In this document: piece after piece, positions 6,317-6,966 of the stretch | Layout: every line of letters starts with the position of its first letter | Numbering within the stretch: the stretch's first letter is position 1 | DNA from: Desulfovibrio sp. | Lineage (GTDB): Bacteria; Desulfobacterota; Desulfovibrionia; Desulfovibrionales; Desulfovibrionaceae | DNA length: 6,966 bases | Assembly: GCA_020217165.1 (NCBI GenBank) | Contig: JAIWOE010000197.1 | Coordinates: 1 to 6,966 of the forward strand | Direction: 5' to 3' | Notes under the pieces: generated by a model | Told to the model about the DNA's origin: nothing | Database searches by the model: none | Seen by the model: only the letters and a program-made list of their open reading frames with translations | Position numbers and translations under genes: made by a program

Positions 6317-6545
6317 CGCACCTTTGTACACGTAGTTTGAGGACGCAACACTTGATGGGCCGGCCTTTGTACTCGACCTGGAAGTCCGGGATGATTGGGG
6401 TGCACCGCCACTTGTTCTGCATGGTGGCGAGGACGAAGAGCGGCCATTTTCCCAGTCGCATGCTTCCACAGGAGGGCAAGCAGTTCGGGCTTTCCCATGC
6501 GGACACCGCGGTGTCCGCATGGATGGACTGCCGGTGCCATCTCAC
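6317..6545 (-). pseudogene. possible gene remnant in the convergent intergenic region
   Basis: A minus-strand frame opens with GTG at 6545, overlapping the stop of the ABC ATPase gene on that strand as GTGA, and stays open to 6183. From an internal ATG at 6461 it looks like coding sequence, with GC-rich third positions and plausible residues (LGKWPLFVLATMQNKW, then IIPDFQVEYKGRPIKC). This signal fades near 6320, and the frame then runs antisense through about 130 bases of the ABC ATPase gene, which is unlikely for an intact gene. The first codons also pass through a perfect palindrome. I do not recognise the family. It may be a decayed gene end, a small overlapping gene, or a chance frame in GC-rich DNA. 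Confidence 0.3.
6495..6522. repeat. perfect 28-bp palindrome
   Basis: A perfect 28-base palindrome with no loop, centred between 6508 and 6509, whose half-site is ccatgcggacaccg. It starts 20 bases past the stop codon of the minus-strand ABC ATPase gene and lies 178 bases past the plus-strand ABC gene. Neither strand has a T tract after it, so it is not a canonical intrinsic terminator. It could be a protein-binding site, a transcript-stabilising hairpin for both convergent genes, or a recombination scar. Confidence 0.7.
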
Positions 6546-6966
6546 ACGGCAGAAAGATCAACCCTGCGGTGGCAGAGTCTGTCCAGAAGCGCCTGATCAT
6601 GGCTGATGACCAATAGGCCCAGCTCCCGGGTGCGGGCGATGGTCAGCACGGTGTTCCAGATGGCGGCCTGGGTCAGGGCGTCGAGCATGGACGTCATTTC
6701 GTCGCAGAGCAGGTAACGCGTGCCTGGGCCCAGGGCCCGGGCCAGACAGAGCCGTTGCAGTTCCCCGCCGGACAACTCGTGAGGATGCCGGGCAAGCCAG
6801 GCAGGATCCACGGCCAGCTGCTCCAGGACGCGCGGTTCCAGGGGGCCGGCTTCTTCGAGGATCTGCCGGGCGGTCCAGCGGGGGTTCACCGCCAGCTCAG
6901 GATGTTGAAACAACAGCTGCACCGGGCTCGCCCCGCGGGGCAAGGGCTGACCATCCAGCAAGACCT
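6542..6966 (-). CDS. ABC ATPase, oligopeptide/nickel type (DppF/OppF/NikE-like), C-terminal part
   Basis: 140 C-terminal residues; the start and the Walker A lie beyond the right edge. The visible motifs are those of the peptide/nickel importer ATPases: Q-loop LFQHPELAVNPRW, signature LSGGELQR, Walker B LLCDEMTSMLD and the H-loop in VISHDQ. The DEMTSMLD form after Walker B, followed by a TQAAIWN segment, is typical of one subgroup of the OppF/DppF/NikE ATPases. The protein ends about 15 residues after the H-loop, without the longer C-terminal extension that many OppF/DppF proteins carry. These ATPases energise import of peptides, nickel or metal-chelate complexes through two permeases, which would be encoded upstream, to the right of the window. 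The gene converges on the plus-strand ATPase unit. No terminator with a T tract follows, but a 28-bp palindrome lies 20 bases downstream. Confidence 0.9.
   Translation of the reverse strand, partial: VLLDGQPLPRGASPVQLLFQHPELAVNPRWTARQILEEAGPLEPRVLEQLAVDPAWLARHPHELSGGELQRLCLARALGPGTRYLLCDEMTSMLDALTQAAIWNTVLTIARTRELGLLVISHDQALLDRLCHRRVDLSAV

Noticed and set aside
6321..6372. 9-base direct repeat cctttgtac (6321-6329 and 6364-6372)
   Set aside because: Only two short copies with no further structure. Likely chance.

Overview
The window is GC-rich, with tightly packed genes whose third codon positions are mostly G or C. The gene content is a Hanks-type Ser/Thr kinase, a patatin-like lipoprotein, a HypB-like GTPase and an oligopeptide/nickel-type ABC ATPase. 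This suggests an anaerobic deltaproteobacterium of the Desulfovibrio type. That taxonomic guess is inference, because no rRNA or other marker gene is present.

Left part (1-1700), minus strand: the N-terminal 278 residues of a Ser/Thr protein kinase run off the left edge. Upstream of it lies a 58-residue coiled-coil-like protein with a strong ribosome binding site and a good sigma70-type promoter. Next comes a 77-residue protein with a single membrane segment.

Middle part (1800-3731), plus strand: a two-gene unit. It has a candidate promoter, an exported 166-residue beta-rich (perhaps OB-fold) protein, a 418-residue patatin-like lipoprotein with its Ser-Asp dyad intact, and a clear intrinsic terminator at 3693-3731.

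Right part (3755-6316), plus strand: a compact, overlapping three-gene unit. It encodes a 339-residue protein resembling an ABC solute-binding protein but with no signal peptide, a 250-residue HypB/UreG-like GTPase with Cys/His residues at its switch regions, and a 267-residue ABC ATPase. No membrane permease is encoded in the unit. The layout suggests a cytoplasmic metal- or cofactor-handling machine rather than an ordinary importer. This is the most interesting system in the window.

Far right (6317-6966): an intergenic region between convergent genes holds a perfect 28-bp palindrome and a possible gene remnant. Converging from the right edge is the C-terminal part of a DppF/OppF/NikE-like ABC ATPase, whose Walker A lies outside the window. 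If that transporter imports nickel or a related metal, it could supply the GTPase unit; this is untested.
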